NCBI RefSeq assembly: GCF_002865645.1
Contig: NW_020194619.1
Coordinates: 1,214,442 to 1,278,441, forward strand
DNA length: 64,000 bases
Source of the DNA: Hyaloscypha bicolor E
Taxonomy: Eukaryota; Ascomycota; Leotiomycetes; Helotiales; Hyaloscyphaceae
Reading direction: 5' to 3'
This document shows, in pieces, positions 47,801-61,127 of the stretch; within the stretch, counting starts at the first letter, position 1, and each line of letters begins with the position of its first letter. The notes under the pieces are model-generated. The model was not told the DNA's origin. It did not search any database and saw only the letters and a list, made by a program, of their open reading frames with translations. Both the position numbers and the translations under genes were made by a program.

Positions 47801-49840
47801 TAGTTTATAGTATTTTATCTTAAATAACTAAATATAATACTCTATTACTTACTATATTATAGTAATTAATAGTATTTAAAAAGATAATAGTAGAAATTCA
47901 GAAGCTTTAAGCTAGATATTAAATTACAAATACTTTAAATACCTGAAATAGTCCTAGTATTACTAATATCTATAAACTATTCCTGAATTCAAATATTCTT
48001 ATTTAGTATAAAGGAAATACTAGTTAATCTAGTAATTAGGATAAACCATATAAGCTAGTAGCTATTAATGGGGAGGACTATATACTAGCTCTATTATATA
48101 GTAATACTACTTTCTATTTGACCTCTGTAAAGCCCTTTTATATAGGAAATATTAAGGTTATTACTAATGGCCCCGAACCTGAACCTGTTTCCGAACCCAA
48201 TAATAAGGCTAAAGGTAATACGAGTATAATTCTTTTTATTATTCTACTAAAGTATGGCAAAGAATACTCTTGCAAGACCCCGGATATTATAGTATTCCTA
48301 TAGGATAACGAATTATACGAGGATTCCTGTTAAGTTAAAGTTACTAGCCTTTTAGAAAAGGGTATATTTGAGATTACTTCCAGATCTCAGATACTAAAGA
48401 AGATATATATCTTTAACTTCCGGTTTATTAACGAGATTAAGAATAAGGATATAGAGAAAAAGCTTAAGAAGTCGAGACTAGTTATCCAAGCTTATAATAA
48501 TAGTAAGAAATATATAGTATTAATATAATTACTTATTATCTAATATATTAGCCAGAGAATTATTCTTAGTATTACTACTATAATAATAAATATTACGGAA
48601 TTATATTTATATAATATCTTGCAAGCTTATATCTAATTAATAACCGTACTTAATTATAATTTCTATATTAACCCACCCTATAAGCTTACTAGAGAGCTAA
48701 ATCTAAAGGACGATTCTATTTTAAAGGTTATAAAACTATTATATAGTATACCGGAAACTGGGAACTACTAGTTTAAGACTTACTATTCCTATTATATTAA
48801 TAAGCTCTCTATAGAATAGTTAACTTACGACCTTTACCTATTCTATAGTAAGTAATTCTTCGGAATTATTAGCCTTTAAACTAATAATACTTTATTTATT
48901 AGAACTAATAATTTTGTAAAGGCAGAATAACTAAAGCTTTATAAGGCTAAGTTCTTAACTAAGGAATATAAATCCCTTACTTTTAACTATAATCTCAAAT
49001 TTAATAAAGATATTATTTATATAGATACTACTAGAATTACTCTTATATAAGAATACTAGTATAAGAACCTCCGAATTATTTCTATAAAGAATACTACTAC
49101 TATAAGTAATAGGAGTACTATTTATTAAAATCTCTCTATTAAGGACTAATATATTACCTAATATATAAGAGGAGTATATATTATATTAGTCTATTAACTA
49201 GAAGCTTTATATAACCTATTAATTACTACTTAAACTATTAAATCCTCGGAAACTAATATAAAGGTACTTAATAAGTATATTTAATAGCAAATTGAGAATG
49301 CTACTAGAGAACTAAGATTTATAAAGCTAGTAAAGAAGTTCTTATATTTAATTATTTTTACGAATACTTTATTTATAAATAATAGAAATCTCTTTTCCTA
49401 AATCGGATATATTCTAGTTCTAGTAAATAGAACTAGATATACTAATATTATTTACTAGTTTTCTATTAAATATAAGAGAGTTACTAGAAGTATTCTAGCT
49501 TTAGAACTCTATAGTATGGCTTATGGTTTTAATATAGGCGCTTTAGTTAAATTTATAATTAATAGAGTATTAGAAATAGAACTATTACTAGTCGTCTATA
49601 CGGATTCGAAGTCTTTATATAAATGCCTTATTAAATTAGATACTACTCGAGAGAAACGCCTAATAATTAATATAATATATCTTTACTAGGTATATAAATA
49701 ACGAGAAATTACAGAAGTTAAGTAGATTAAAGAAAAATCAAATCCTACTAATTCTATAATAAAATTAAAGCTAATAAATACCCTCAAGTACCTAATTAAT
49801 ACGAATACTATATAATTAAATATAGAGAAATAAGTCAAAT
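44880..49840 (+). pseudogene. Copia C gag-pol, RIP-inactivated
   Basis: The gag-like part has a knuckle remnant near 46220-46270. In pol, the RT reads KGIFEITSRSQI, IFNFRFINEIKNKDIEK, KSRLVIQAYNN, YINPPYKLTRELNLKDDSIL, KVIKLLYSIPETGNY and YYSYYINKLS. Further on are RNase H-like FTNTLFINNRNLF, ALELYSMAYGFNIG and YTDSKSLYKCLIKL, then a terminal NPTNSIIKLKLIN. This layout and wording fit fungal Ty1/Copia pol. Residual open pieces (46214-46483, 48118-48303) are fragments of it. TAG/TAA replace Gln or Trp codons throughout. Confidence 0.75.
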
Positions 49841-49892
49841 ACAGATAAGACAGAAAATAAATATATGAGATAAGAAAATATTATAGGAGGAG

Positions 49893-49928
49893 AAGTTATA
49901 TATAAAAGGCTATAGCCTTTAGTATATA
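49893..49928. repeat. Retroelement palindrome, copy 4 (Copia C)
   Basis: GTTATATATAAAAGGCTATA followed by GCCTTTAGTATATAAC, an imperfect 36-bp inverted repeat between the end of pol and the 3' LTR. The arms match those in the unrelated Gypsy A family. Confidence 0.65.
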
Positions 49929-50052
49929 ACCAAAACCTCAGAAGTAATATAGATATATAAAGTATTTGGGAAATCTGGTACTAGGCCGGATTAGGGAATT
50001 TGTATATAATTAGAGAGAAATACTATTTTTCGCGTTTTTAGAGAGTTTCTAG

Positions 50053-50356
50053 TATTAGTATAACTATTTCTCTGAGAGTTATATATATAGTTACGGGATA
50101 CAGGATACGGGATATAGGTAATAGGCAATGGGATATAGGTAATAGGATATTGGATATAGGATATGGTTATATAACCTTGTATCCTATTAGTAACTCGACT
50201 AGTAGACTAGATCCCTTTAGGTTTAGTAAATTTAGGAATCGCATATTAATACTATAATACTATAATCCCTACTTCTAAATAACAACTTTACTAACCTTAT
50301 ATAAATAGTACTTCCATACCTATATAATAGTACTATATATTCCTGGTAAATCGATA
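50053..50356 (+). repeat. Copia C 3' LTR (heavily RIPped)
   Basis: Same length as the 5' LTR with no indels. Most differences are T for C and A for G in this copy. Confidence 0.8.
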
Positions 50357-50361
50357 AATAG

Positions 50362-52287
50362 TTAGAACCTTATTTTAATTCTTTTTTCTAGGCTAATTAT
50401 CTAGCCAGATTAATTTTCTATTCTTATAATTAATTAGGATACTAGTACTTATAAATTACTATTATCCCAAAATTATATTATACTTTCCTAGTCTTATAAC
50501 TAGTATAAGTACTAGGACTTTCTATTTATTAATTAAGAGTATAAGCTTAATATAATAAGTAATAGATATAGCCTGCTTATTATTAAATTCTTTTATATTA
50601 TAGGATAATACTAATTAAATAGGCTTAATATTTAGAAATTATTTAATTATTCTTATAAACTTGAAATTAATAAAAATATATTTATTTACTCTAGTATTAA
50701 TAAGAAAAGAAGTCTTAATACCTAATTTATTATTACTAATTATATAAAAAAGTATAAATACTTTATTTCCTAGTAATTAACTCAAATTAACTTCTATTAT
50801 ATTTATATAATATAGCCCTAAAAAGGAAACTTCTTTTAGGAGTCCTTATTTCCCTATTTTATATTCTTAGATAGCTTATTTATAGTAAATACTACTAGCT
50901 TAGTTACTAAGACTTATTTTATATATTTAGTCTTAGGCTCTAGATAACTTCTAGATATATAACTAAATTTATTATAGTTATAGTATTTGAGATCTAAGAA
51001 TTCGGGCTTTGGGATAATAGGCTTATTTATTACTAGAGTCTTAGGAGCGGGCTTTATATAAGGGGCGCCTCCTAAACTTGGCTTATTTATATCTTTATTA
51101 GCTTTCTTAGATATCTAGTCTTTTTTTATATAATAAGTTCGGATTTACTAGTTATTTATAATATAGTATTATATAAACTTTATAATACAAATAGCTAGGT
51201 TATTATAGTATATAGCTATAGCCTCTTGGAACTTCTAAATAAGCTTATTATTTAGGTTATTCTTAAGATCTTATAAATTAATATTTTCGTCTATTATATA
51301 TCTTAGGAATAAGATATAGAATTCCTAAAAGATCTAGTTCTTTTTTATAAATAGCTTCTTAAAAGCTTACTAAGTATTATACTTTTTATTTGAATTATTA
51401 TATAGCTTTTCTAGATAGGTATATAGTTCTCTAATAATCTTATATATATATTAATTATTCTAGTTTAGGTAAAAAGAAATTAATATAAAAATATAGCTAC
51501 TTATATAGCCGGAAATATAAATAATCTTAAGGTTCTTTATCTAGTAAATATTAAAGTTACTATAGAGCTTATTCTTAATCTAAACTAACTAATTATTAAA
51601 GGTAATACTATCTTTAATTATGCCTTTAAAAATAGAAAAGTCAGGGAATTTAACTAAATATCTATTTTCTAGAATAAAAGAACTAGTTATTTCTATAGGC
51701 TATATAATAAGCTTCTTAATAATAGCTTTATTCTTTTATAAGACTTGCTTAGTTTCTCTTAGCTAATTATAATAATTCTTACTATAAGTAAAAATATTAT
51801 ATATCTTTAGAATTAGTTTAATAATTTCCTTATATAAAGCCTCTGGGCTTTAAAGTAATTTTTGGAAGTTTGCCTTTAATAAAATAGGTTCTTTTTCTTT
51901 TTTGGCTTTCTAAAAAAAAGTATTTCTCTTATTATAAGTATTAATAGGATATTCGGATTCTTTAGAAGACTTAATAAGAGGCTCTAGTTTATTTTCTAAT
52001 AATATACTAGTAGTATCTTATATTATAGCTTCTTCTAACTTATCTAGTTATTCTAGAACTTATTTTCTTATAGGTCTTTATTTAGTAATAAGATTACTAG
52101 CCTATTTACTTGCCTGACTAGTCTAGGGCTTTCTTATCTAGTTATTCTAGGGCTTTCTTTTATTCTAATATTAGTTAACTAATACGGGAATAACTATAGT
52201 ATATTATATTTATACTTATTAAAAACTAATTAGGTAAGTATTATTTAAATTCTTTATAGGATTAAGAAATAAGAGAGCTTTAAATTA
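50362..52287 (-). pseudogene. Gypsy A2 gag and 5' part, RIP-inactivated
   Basis: Resumes A2 after Copia C and runs to the right LTR. It is collinear with A1 at 53740-54408 plus 61455-62718. On the minus strand this is the gag and early pol side. No intact frame remains. Confidence 0.6.
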
Positions 52288-52548
52288 TATTATAAGTATA
52301 AGATCTAGGGCCTAGAAAGTATAATTAAACTATCTCTATTTTAATAATTTAAAGCTAAAGAAAGAAAAGAATCTTAAAGAAGCCTCGAATCTAAATAATT
52401 ATAAGCTATATACGGGCCTATATACTAGCTTAAACTCGGAGTTATATATAATAATTAGGTAATTATAAATACTTTACTTAAATACTAGATATTTCTTTTA
52501 GTTTTAGTCTAACTCTTACTAGTATTATATATTATAATAACTATAATA
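52288..52548 (-). repeat. Gypsy A2 right (5') LTR
   Basis: 261 bp, TATTATAAGTATAAGATC to ...CTATAATA. Immediately to its right the interrupted A1 pol text resumes. Confidence 0.75.
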
Positions 52549-54408
52549 CTTTATATAAGTAATCTTAAATTCTAATTTCTTAATATTTATTTAGAGACCG
52601 GTATCTTATAATTACTAAAGAACCTTTTATATATAATCTTTATATTCTAGGGAATTATTTAAGTAAATTAGGATATTATCTAAATAAGCTATATAAAAGA
52701 TATTAAGGTAATTAAAGAAAATATTATTTATATATTTCTAATATATAATAGAGCTATTAATTAGGTTTTTCTAAAGAACTTTATATTTATAGGTCCTATA
52801 TTTTATATAGAATATTATAAGTTCTTCTAATTCTAGGTTTATTTAGATCTAATAAAATACTTATTAAATATCTAGCTTTATATAGATCTTAGCTTAAGCT
52901 AATTATATAAGAATCTTATAAATAAGAGAAAGAAAATAATAATTCTTTTATATTAAGTTATTTAGCTTATAATAATTAATATAGAATTAGAAAGCTTTAT
53001 TAGTCTTCTTTATAAAGAGAATCGGGAATATAAAAAGAAACTAGCTTGGCTTAATAAAGCCTTATTAGAGGTTCTTTTTAAGGAAATACTTAATTTCCTA
53101 TAACTTATAAATTAATTATTAATAAAGCAGGAAATATTCTAGGCTCTCTAGGCCTTTAGAATTATTAATCTAAATCTTATAGTTATATAATTAATATAGA
53201 AATAAGATATTTAATACTTTCTTTAAAAAAACATTTATAAATTCCTTGAATTTCTCTAGTAAAATCCTTACTAGTTATTATAGCTTCGTCTTTTCTAGCT
53301 ATTATTTACCCGAAATAAACTCGTTTTCTTATTATAATTCTAGCTTTTTATTAATCTCGAAAAATAATATTATAAAGAAAAGATTCTTTTTTTTTATAGG
53401 TTTATCTAGAAAATAGCTAGCAAGATATCTATAATATTAATTATAAGCCTTAATTAGCTTTTATAGCTTTTCTTTAAATAGTATAATTTTAATATTTTTA
53501 TTTTTAGCTTAGAAAAAACCTTTATATTTCCTAAAATTACTTATATTTCTCTATAATATTAAGCTTAATTCTTTTATTATATATAACTTTCTAAGCCCGG
53601 CTTAGGAAAAAAATAAAAGAGTTTTCTTTTTATAAGCTAAGGTTTTTAGGACATATTTATAGCTATAGCTTTATTCTTTTTATTTATATTTTTTTAGTAC
53701 TAGTTACTTTTTTTAAGTTCTAAGTTCTTATATATAATAATTAGAATCTTATTTTAATTCTTTTTTCTAGGCTAATTATCTAACTAAATTAATCTTCTAT
53801 TCTTATAATTAATTAAAATACTAGTATTTATAAACTATTATTATCCTAAAATTATATTATATTTTTCTAGTCTTATAACTAATATAAGTACTAGAGTCTT
53901 TTATTTATTAATTAAGAATATAAGCTTAATATAATAAGTAATAAATATGGCTTATTTATTATTAAATTCTTTTATATTATAGGATAATACTAATTAAATA
54001 GGCTTAATATTTAGAAATTATTTAATTATTTTTATAAACTTAGAATTAATAAAAGTATATTTATTTATTCTAGTATTAATAAAAAAAGAAGTCTTAATAC
54101 CTAATCTATTATTACTAACTATATAAGAGAATATAAATACTTTATTTCCTAATAACTAGCTTAAATTAACTTTTATTATATTTATATAATATGGCCCTAA
54201 AAAGGAAACTTTCTTTAAAAGTTCTTATTTCTCTATTCTATATTCTTAGATAGCTTGCTTATAGTAAGTACTACTAGCTTAACTATTAAGACTTGCTTTA
54301 TATACTTAGTCTTAGACTCTAAATAGTTTCCAGATATATAACTAAATCCGTTATAATTATAGTATTTAAGATCTAAGGATCCGGGCTTTAAGGTAATAAG
54401 CTTATTTA
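52549..54408 (-). pseudogene. Gypsy A1 pol, RT part, RIP-inactivated
   Basis: Collinear with A2 42745-43933 joined to 50362-51020. The RT region (minus strand) shows the same degraded motifs as A2 with additional transitions. It breaks at 54408, where Gypsy E is inserted. Confidence 0.65.
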
Positions 54409-54735
54409 TAATAGATATATGTAATAGTATATAGACAGATATTAGATATTATAGATTTAGTTTCCTATTTTAGGTAAAGCTTATAATTAGAATTATATAA
54501 GTAATCGGAATTATACGGATTATATGGGATTATATTTCCTAGTTAAGTAAAGTACTTTATAGGCTTAGCTAAATACTAGGAAATATATAGAGAGATACTT
54601 CTAGCTTTAGAAAGAAGTATTAATTAGTCTTTTATTAGAATTAACTCTTGGAATTAGTTATACTTACAAGTATTACTTTATAGCTTACTTATCTTAACTA
54701 CTTATATATTATCTTACTATTATATGCCTTATATT
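54409..54735 (+). repeat. Gypsy E 5' LTR
   Basis: 327 bp, TAATAGATATATGTAATAG to GCCTTATATT. It is nearly collinear with the 3' LTR, and the differences are mostly transitions. Confidence 0.7.
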
Positions 54736-54899
54736 TTAATTAATCTAATCTTTGGGAAACAGTTTATTATAAGGTAATTAAGCTATTAATATACAAAATA
54801 TTAATAGCTAGAGTATTAACTAGGAGAAGTGCCTCTACTATTACTAGAGTAACCTAATCAGGTATCTAGGGAAGTATCTAGTTAAGTACTCTTTATACT

Positions 54900-57800
54900 A
54901 CCTAATTAGGAGAAGGAAATAGAACTCAGATATTCCTAGAACTAGTAGGTAAGATAATAATAACAGAGAAATTAGTAGTAGCTTGCTATTATATTATTAA
55001 GTTAGAAATAGAGATATAATAGAAAGAAGATCTAGAGAAGCTAGAAGCTTAGATCTATTATCTTAAAAATATTTAGATACCCGGTATAGAACCTATTATA
55101 CTCCCGGTAGTACTCTTGGTTCGGAGGGCTCCAAAAACCCGAGAACTGCCTACTTATTAGGGAAAGAATATTAAAGAAGTCTAGGACTTCTTTTATTAGA
55201 TAAAGTTAAAGTAATATAAAAACGGCAGAATTACCTAGGCTACTAATATAATAAAGGTTATATATTATACTTCCTATTTTGAGAGTATAGCCAGAGATAT
55301 CTAGAAGTATAAGAAGTAATTAGTAAGTATTAATACTATGAATTAGGAGACTTTTATTAAGTTTATAAAGAATTCTATCTTAGATCCAGAGAACTATAAT
55401 AATAATACCTTTACTAAGTTTAAGAATACTAAATAATAGCTAGGCTAGAGTATCCAAAGCTTTATATCTTACTTAGATAGCCTATTAGATAACTTGGGAT
55501 ATATAAGTTTATTATAAGAGCGGAATAACTTATTTAGTAACTTGAGATAGGAGATTTGAGATAAGATTAATTATTAAGGAAATACTTTACAAGAAAAAGA
55601 GAAGCTTATCTCTACTATTATAAGAGTTAAGAATAATTTGAATCTATTTATTTAATAGGAATATAATAATAAGCTAACGGGATAATAAAAGAAAAGAAAT
55701 AGGAGAAAAGAAAAGGGAAATAATAAAGAGAAATAAAAGAGAAATATATTCCTATTATAAGGTTTATAAAACCAGAATAATAAAGATATAATAATAGGGT
55801 CTAATATAGTACTTGTATTAGGATCTATAAAACCGGATATAATTTGCTTTATTTACTAGAAAGAGAATTACTATATTATTACTTGCCCTAATTAAGGAAA
55901 ACCGATTTACTATAATTATAATAAGTCTAGCTATAAATTATATAAATATCTAGAACTAAAGAAGCCGGAAAATAGATATGTCCTATAATAATTATACTTA
56001 TTTATATTATAGAAAATAAGGCCCCTAAAACGAGGATAATAATTAAGGTTATTATTAAGATAAGAAAAAGTAAGTAAAGAATTAGAATATTAGTAAACTC
56101 GGATATAAAGACTAATTATATAAAGAGGAAATTAGCTTTAGATATAGATATTCTATTAATATTAAGAGTAATTCCTTTATTCTTACTAGAGAAAAAAAGA
56201 ATCTATTTATATAGAAATTATATTCTTAGGGTTATTACTAAAAATATATTAGGGAACTAAAGAAAGGCTAATATATATTTTATATTATATAATTTTAATC
56301 TAAATTATATTAATATAATACTTGAATTCCTATAGTTTTATTAGATTAATTCCCTAATTTCTTTTAGAAAGATAATATAGAAATGCTAGATTTAATTATA
56401 GAAGATTAAAGTTCTAAATACTAGGAAGTTTACTAAAGTAATAAAATATAAAGTATATATTTTTCTATTAATTACCTATTCTATAATAAATAGCTAAAGG
56501 ATTACTACTATTACTACTAATAGAATAGTTATATTTCCTAAGAAATATTAGAACCTTTTTTAAATATTCTCTATAAAGGCTATAGGTATATTACCCGACT
56601 ATTATATAATAGAATATTATATAAATCTGGAACTAGGATCCTAACTATTATATAGTCCTATATATACTTTATTAGAAAGAGAGCTTAAAGTTCTTCGGGA
56701 ATATCTTAATACTAGTCTAGAAAAGAAATAAATCCATTATTTTACTAGCCTAGCTAGTATTCTAATTATATTTATTCTAAAGAAAAAAGGCGGCCTATAT
56801 CTATATATTAATTACTAGGATCTAAATAGAATTACTATTAAGAATCGAATACTATTATTACTTATTAGTAAGACTATAAATAGGCTTTATAAAATAAAGA
56901 TATATATAAAGCTAGACTTAAAAAATACTTATTATTAGTTATAAATATAGGAAAGTAATAAGTAAAAAATAGTATTCCAAATATATTATAGATATTTTAA
57001 ATACTATATTATATTCTTTAAACTATCTAATACTTTAGTAATATTTTAGATATATATTAATTATATACTAGTAGGCCTTATAGATATTATTTATATAGTT
57101 TATCTAGATAATATTTTAATTTATTTAGAGAACCTAAAATAGTATATAGTAGTAATCTAATATATACTCGAGTAGCTATAATAATACTAGCTCTTTATAA
57201 ACTTAGTAAAATACGAGTTTAATATAGAAAGAATAAAGTTTCTGGGATTTATAATTAGCTCAGATAATATAGAAATAGAAGCTAGTAGGGTTATAATTAT
57301 TAGGAAATAGCTAGCCCTAAAGAATAATATTTAAAAAGTTCAAGTATTTCTGGGTTTTATTAACTTCTATTAGAGATTTATTTATAAATATTCTAGGATA
57401 ATAAAAGAATTAACTAATTTATTAAAAACTAGTAGAAACCTATAATATTATTTTAGCTAGATAAATAAGGTAAATAGGACTTTTAAGGAGCTATAAATTA
57501 TATTTATAATAGTACTAATTCTTTATTATTTTAATTTAGTTTTAAAAATTTATATAGAAAAAAATACTTTAGGATTTGTAATTATAAATATAATTTCCTA
57601 GCTTTTTAGTAAAAAAGTAGAAGCCAGATAATACCCTATTACTTTCTATTTAAAGAAGATAACTATAATTAAAAATAGATATAAAATATATAATTCTAAG
57701 CTCTTGGCTATTATTCTGGTATTTTGTATTTAGTAGTATTACCTAATATATACCTGATATATTATTATTATTAAAATAGATTATAATAACTTAAAATACT

Positions 57801-59730
57801 TTATAACTAAGAGAAAACTAAATAATTAATAAATAAGATAGGTAAAGAAGCTAGCTATTTTTAACTTTGTCTTAGAATACTAGCTAGGATATAGTAATCC
57901 TACTAATAGGCTATTAAGAAGGCTAGACTTTATAGCAAATATAAATAAAGACACTTTATTATTTATACTTTATAATAAGCTATAGAATATAGAATAAAGA
58001 GCCCTATAGATAATAATAATAAAATATTATACTATTCCTATAATACTATAATTTAAGGCCTAGGAAAAAGAAAATAGGTATTTCTTAATTAGTAAGATAC
58101 TAAGAAATTCTGAAAGAGAAGTTTATTTTAATAATAAAGTAATACTAGAAATACTATTACTTGAGTCTATTATTAGTATAGCTAGTTATAAATAATATAT
58201 ATTACAAATTCTAGCTATATAGGTAGCTAGGTCCGAAATAGTATATAAGAAAGATAGAAAAATATTACTTGAACTACTATTATAATACTAAAGGCTTAAT
58301 TTATTAGTATAATACTAGTAATATAAATAGTTCTTAAAAAAGACCTTTATTAGAGCTATTAAAACTTAGGAACTTAATATATCTAGATTATTAAAATATT
58401 AGGATACTATTTATATACTAAATAAGCCGGCTCTTAAAAAAGAATTACTATAAGCTAATTATAATAATTCTATAAATAGGTATTTTAGTACTAGTAAGAT
58501 ACTAGAGATTCTCTAGAGAAAATACTTTTAATAAAGTATAAAAAAAATATAAAAGACTATATTAGAACTTGTTTTATATATTAATAAACTAAGATAAAGA
58601 GATATTTATTATATAATATACTTAGTTTATTTCCCTTCTCTTTTAAGCTATAATAAGAAATTATTATAAACTTTATTATAGGGCTATTTCTTTCTAGGTT
58701 TTATAATAAAATATATAATTCTATATTTATTATTATTAATAAATATATGAAAATAATATAATATATTCTAATTACTAAGGAAATCTCGGCTCCTGAATTA
58801 GTAAAGCTATTTATATATTATATTATTAAAGACTTTAGTATACTTATAGGTATAATCTCTAATAAAGAATCTGTTTTTATAAATAAGTTCTAGTTAAGTT
58901 TATATTTTTATTTAAAGGTTTAATAATAGCTAAATATAGTATTTTACTTATAAACTAATAAATAAATAGAGAATCTAAACTAAACTCTAGAATAGTACTT
59001 AAGGTATTATACTAGCTACTAGTAAAATAACTAGATAATAAAGCTTATTCTTATAAAATTCACATATAATAATTCTATATATTTAATAATAAGAATTTCC
59101 CTATTCTATATATTATATGAATTCTATTCTAGTATTAAATTATATATTAAGGATAATATTTTAAAAAAAAGAGCACCGGTAGTATAAGAAAGAATATAGA
59201 GGATTTAAGTAAAACGGGAAGTACTAGAGAAATAATAGTAAGAAATAGTAAATATATAGAAAAAGTACTATAATAAGAAATATATTAATAAGGAATTTAA
59301 TATATATAATAAAGTCATACTTTATATAAAGAATATTTAATAGCTATAACCTAATATAAAGCTAGTAAATAGATATCTCGGCTTTTTTAAAGTTCTAGAA
59401 ATTATAGAAATATATAGATAAATATATTACTTAGAATTACTACTATTATATTAGATCTATAATATTTTCTATATTTCCCTTTTAGAATTATAGTACTCGT
59501 AAGCTAGTACTATAGTAGAACTAGAACCGGTCGAGATTAAAGGCAAAGAAGAATTTGAAATAAAATCTATTATAGCCTATAGAGAAAGCAGAAAAGAAAA
59601 AAAGTATCTTATTTATTAAAAGGGCTATTTACTAGTAAATAATATATAGGAACTATTAAGTAATCTAGAGAATATAGCTTAAGAATTATAAGAATACTTA
59701 GAAAAAAGTAATATTATAATACTATTAGCT
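54900..59730 (+). pseudogene. Gypsy E gag-pol with C-terminal chromodomain, RIP-inactivated
   Basis: RT reads IIFIPKKKGGLYLYINY, LNRITIKNRIPLLLI, KIYIKLDLKNTYY, FFKLSNTLVIFQIYIN and VYLDNILIYLENL near 57100 (ancestral YLDDILIYSE), followed by KFLGFIISSDNIEI-type text. RNase H and integrase follow. Near 59560-59720 one reads IIAYRESRKEKKYLIYQKGY, LSNLENIAQELQEYL, a chromodomain that in such elements directs integration to marked heterochromatin. The domain order and motifs place E among Ty3/Gypsy chromoviruses. Confidence 0.75.
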
Positions 59731-59759
59731 AAATAAAGGTATAAAAAATAAATGTTTTT

Positions 59760-61127
59760 ATTAGAAAACTATTAAAAACCATATATTTATTTTTGGAAAA
59801 ACCATACGAAAATTATTAAGAATTCCAAAAACTCTAATTTCTATATTCTATAAATATCTTACTTTTATAATTACTTTCTATTATCCTTATTATTATCCTT
59901 ATTAGGATTCTTTCGAGAAATAGATAGTAAATTAGCCTATAAAGCTATTAGCTATTAGTAAGAAACAAGAAAGAAATAAACTTACTTAATACTAAAAAAT
60001 ATTAACTATATTATTAAGAGTACTTTATACTTATACTAAGCTAGTAAGAATTACTTAACTTATTTCTTAGATTATTAGGGGAATCCGTTAGCCTTAAATA
60101 ATAGCTTTAATATAAGAAGTATATATTATTTAGTATAAAAGAAAAATAGTAATAGCCTTTTTTCTTTTGGGTAAAGAATAAGGAAAATACTTATATATAT
60201 TAATAGCTTAAAGAAAGTAATTTAATTATATTATATATATTTAAGAAACCTTAAATAGTATTAGAATAGGAAATAAATAAAGGAAATTATAACTTATAGA
60301 ATTATATTTCTTATTCTTAGAGTAATAATAATTATATATTGAGTAATTATTATTCTTAATATAAGTAAGGTCAGAAAACTTAGTAATATTCTTAGAATAT
60401 TAAAAATAGTAAAGGCAAATCAAGAATATAAAAGTATTAGCTAAACGAGTAATAATAGGCTAACGAGTACTAAGAGAAGTATTTATCTTAATAAATAAAG
60501 AAATAGAAAAGGAAATTAGAAGAGAACTTAAATAAAGCTTAAATAAAGCTTAAAAAAGCTTAAAGAAGCTTAAAGAAGACTTAAAGAAAAAAGGCAAGAA
60601 ATAAGGAAAAGCTAGGTATAATATTATAGTTAAGAAAAGGAAGATTAGTTAATAGGAAAAAAGAGGCCTTTTTATAATATTCTCTCTCTAAATAGTAATT
60701 ACGAATTCAGAACCGGCTCTATACTAGAAATATCCAGAAAATTCTAAAGAAGGAATTTATAAATAAACTAGAAAATTAGATTAACTTTTTTAAGCTCTTG
60801 GGCCTATAGAATAATAATTTATTTATAAATAGAAACTAAATTAGGATTTATAAACTAATTAGAAAACCGGAAGAGCTTCCTATCTAATAGTATATATTAT
60901 ACCCGTATTATCTTTATAAAAGGAAATTATTAAAGGTAATTTGCGAGTTAGCTAGATAGGGTTAGTAAACTATATCCTTAAGTTTATTACCTAGTATAAT
61001 AATAGGGCAATTATAGGGAGTTTTTAGGAAGAACTAATAACTAGAAAGGTTTTAGGGAATTATTTATAAAGCTATTTATAGTTCTTTTAGGTCTTTTAGG
61101 AATAAGGGCCCAGAGAAGAAATTAATA
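59760..61127 (+). other. Post-pol region of Gypsy E with coding-like text
   Basis: Between the chromodomain and the 3' LTR about 1.37 kb remain. A plus-strand text with Asn/Ser/Thr-rich fragments (QASKNYLTYFLDY, NPLALNNSFNIRSIYYLV) leads into a Lys/Leu-rich repeat near 60530-60600 (direct copies of AGCTTAAAGA or similar, reading KSLKKLKE). It may be an accessory frame, a long 3' UTR or the remnant of another element. No family is recognised. Confidence 0.35.

Larger units (their letters stand above)
43934..50356 (+). mobile_element. Ty1/Copia retrotransposon C (6.4 kb), inserted in Gypsy A2
   Basis: Both LTRs are exactly 304 bp (43934-44237 and 50053-50356). They are flanked by the 5-bp duplication AATAG (43929-43933, 50357-50361). 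The interrupted A2 sequence ...CTTATATATAATAG | TTAGAACCTTATTT... matches the uninterrupted A1 copy at about 53740. The internal order is a leader with tandem repeats, a gag-like frame with knuckle, and pol with a Copia-type RT-RNase H. The frames are RIP-broken, but the left LTR and leader are far less mutated than the rest. Confidence 0.85.
39993..52548 (-). mobile_element. Gypsy A2, inserted in Gypsy A1
   Basis: Second copy of the same minus-strand Ty3/Gypsy family. Its LTRs, 39993-40253 and 52288-52548, are both 261 bp. The host A1 text stops at ...CTAGGTATTTTA and resumes at (C)TTTATATAAGTAAT. A2's own uninterrupted version reads CTAGATATTTCATATAAGTA, so the target and a short duplication (TTTCA-like, RIP-altered) can be reconstructed. 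A2 is itself split by Copia C (43934-50356). Without C it is about 6.1 kb. Confidence 0.8.

Noticed and set aside
48118..48303. 61-codon open frame in the AT-rich block
   Set aside because: It lies inside the Copia C pol text and is open by chance between RIP stops.
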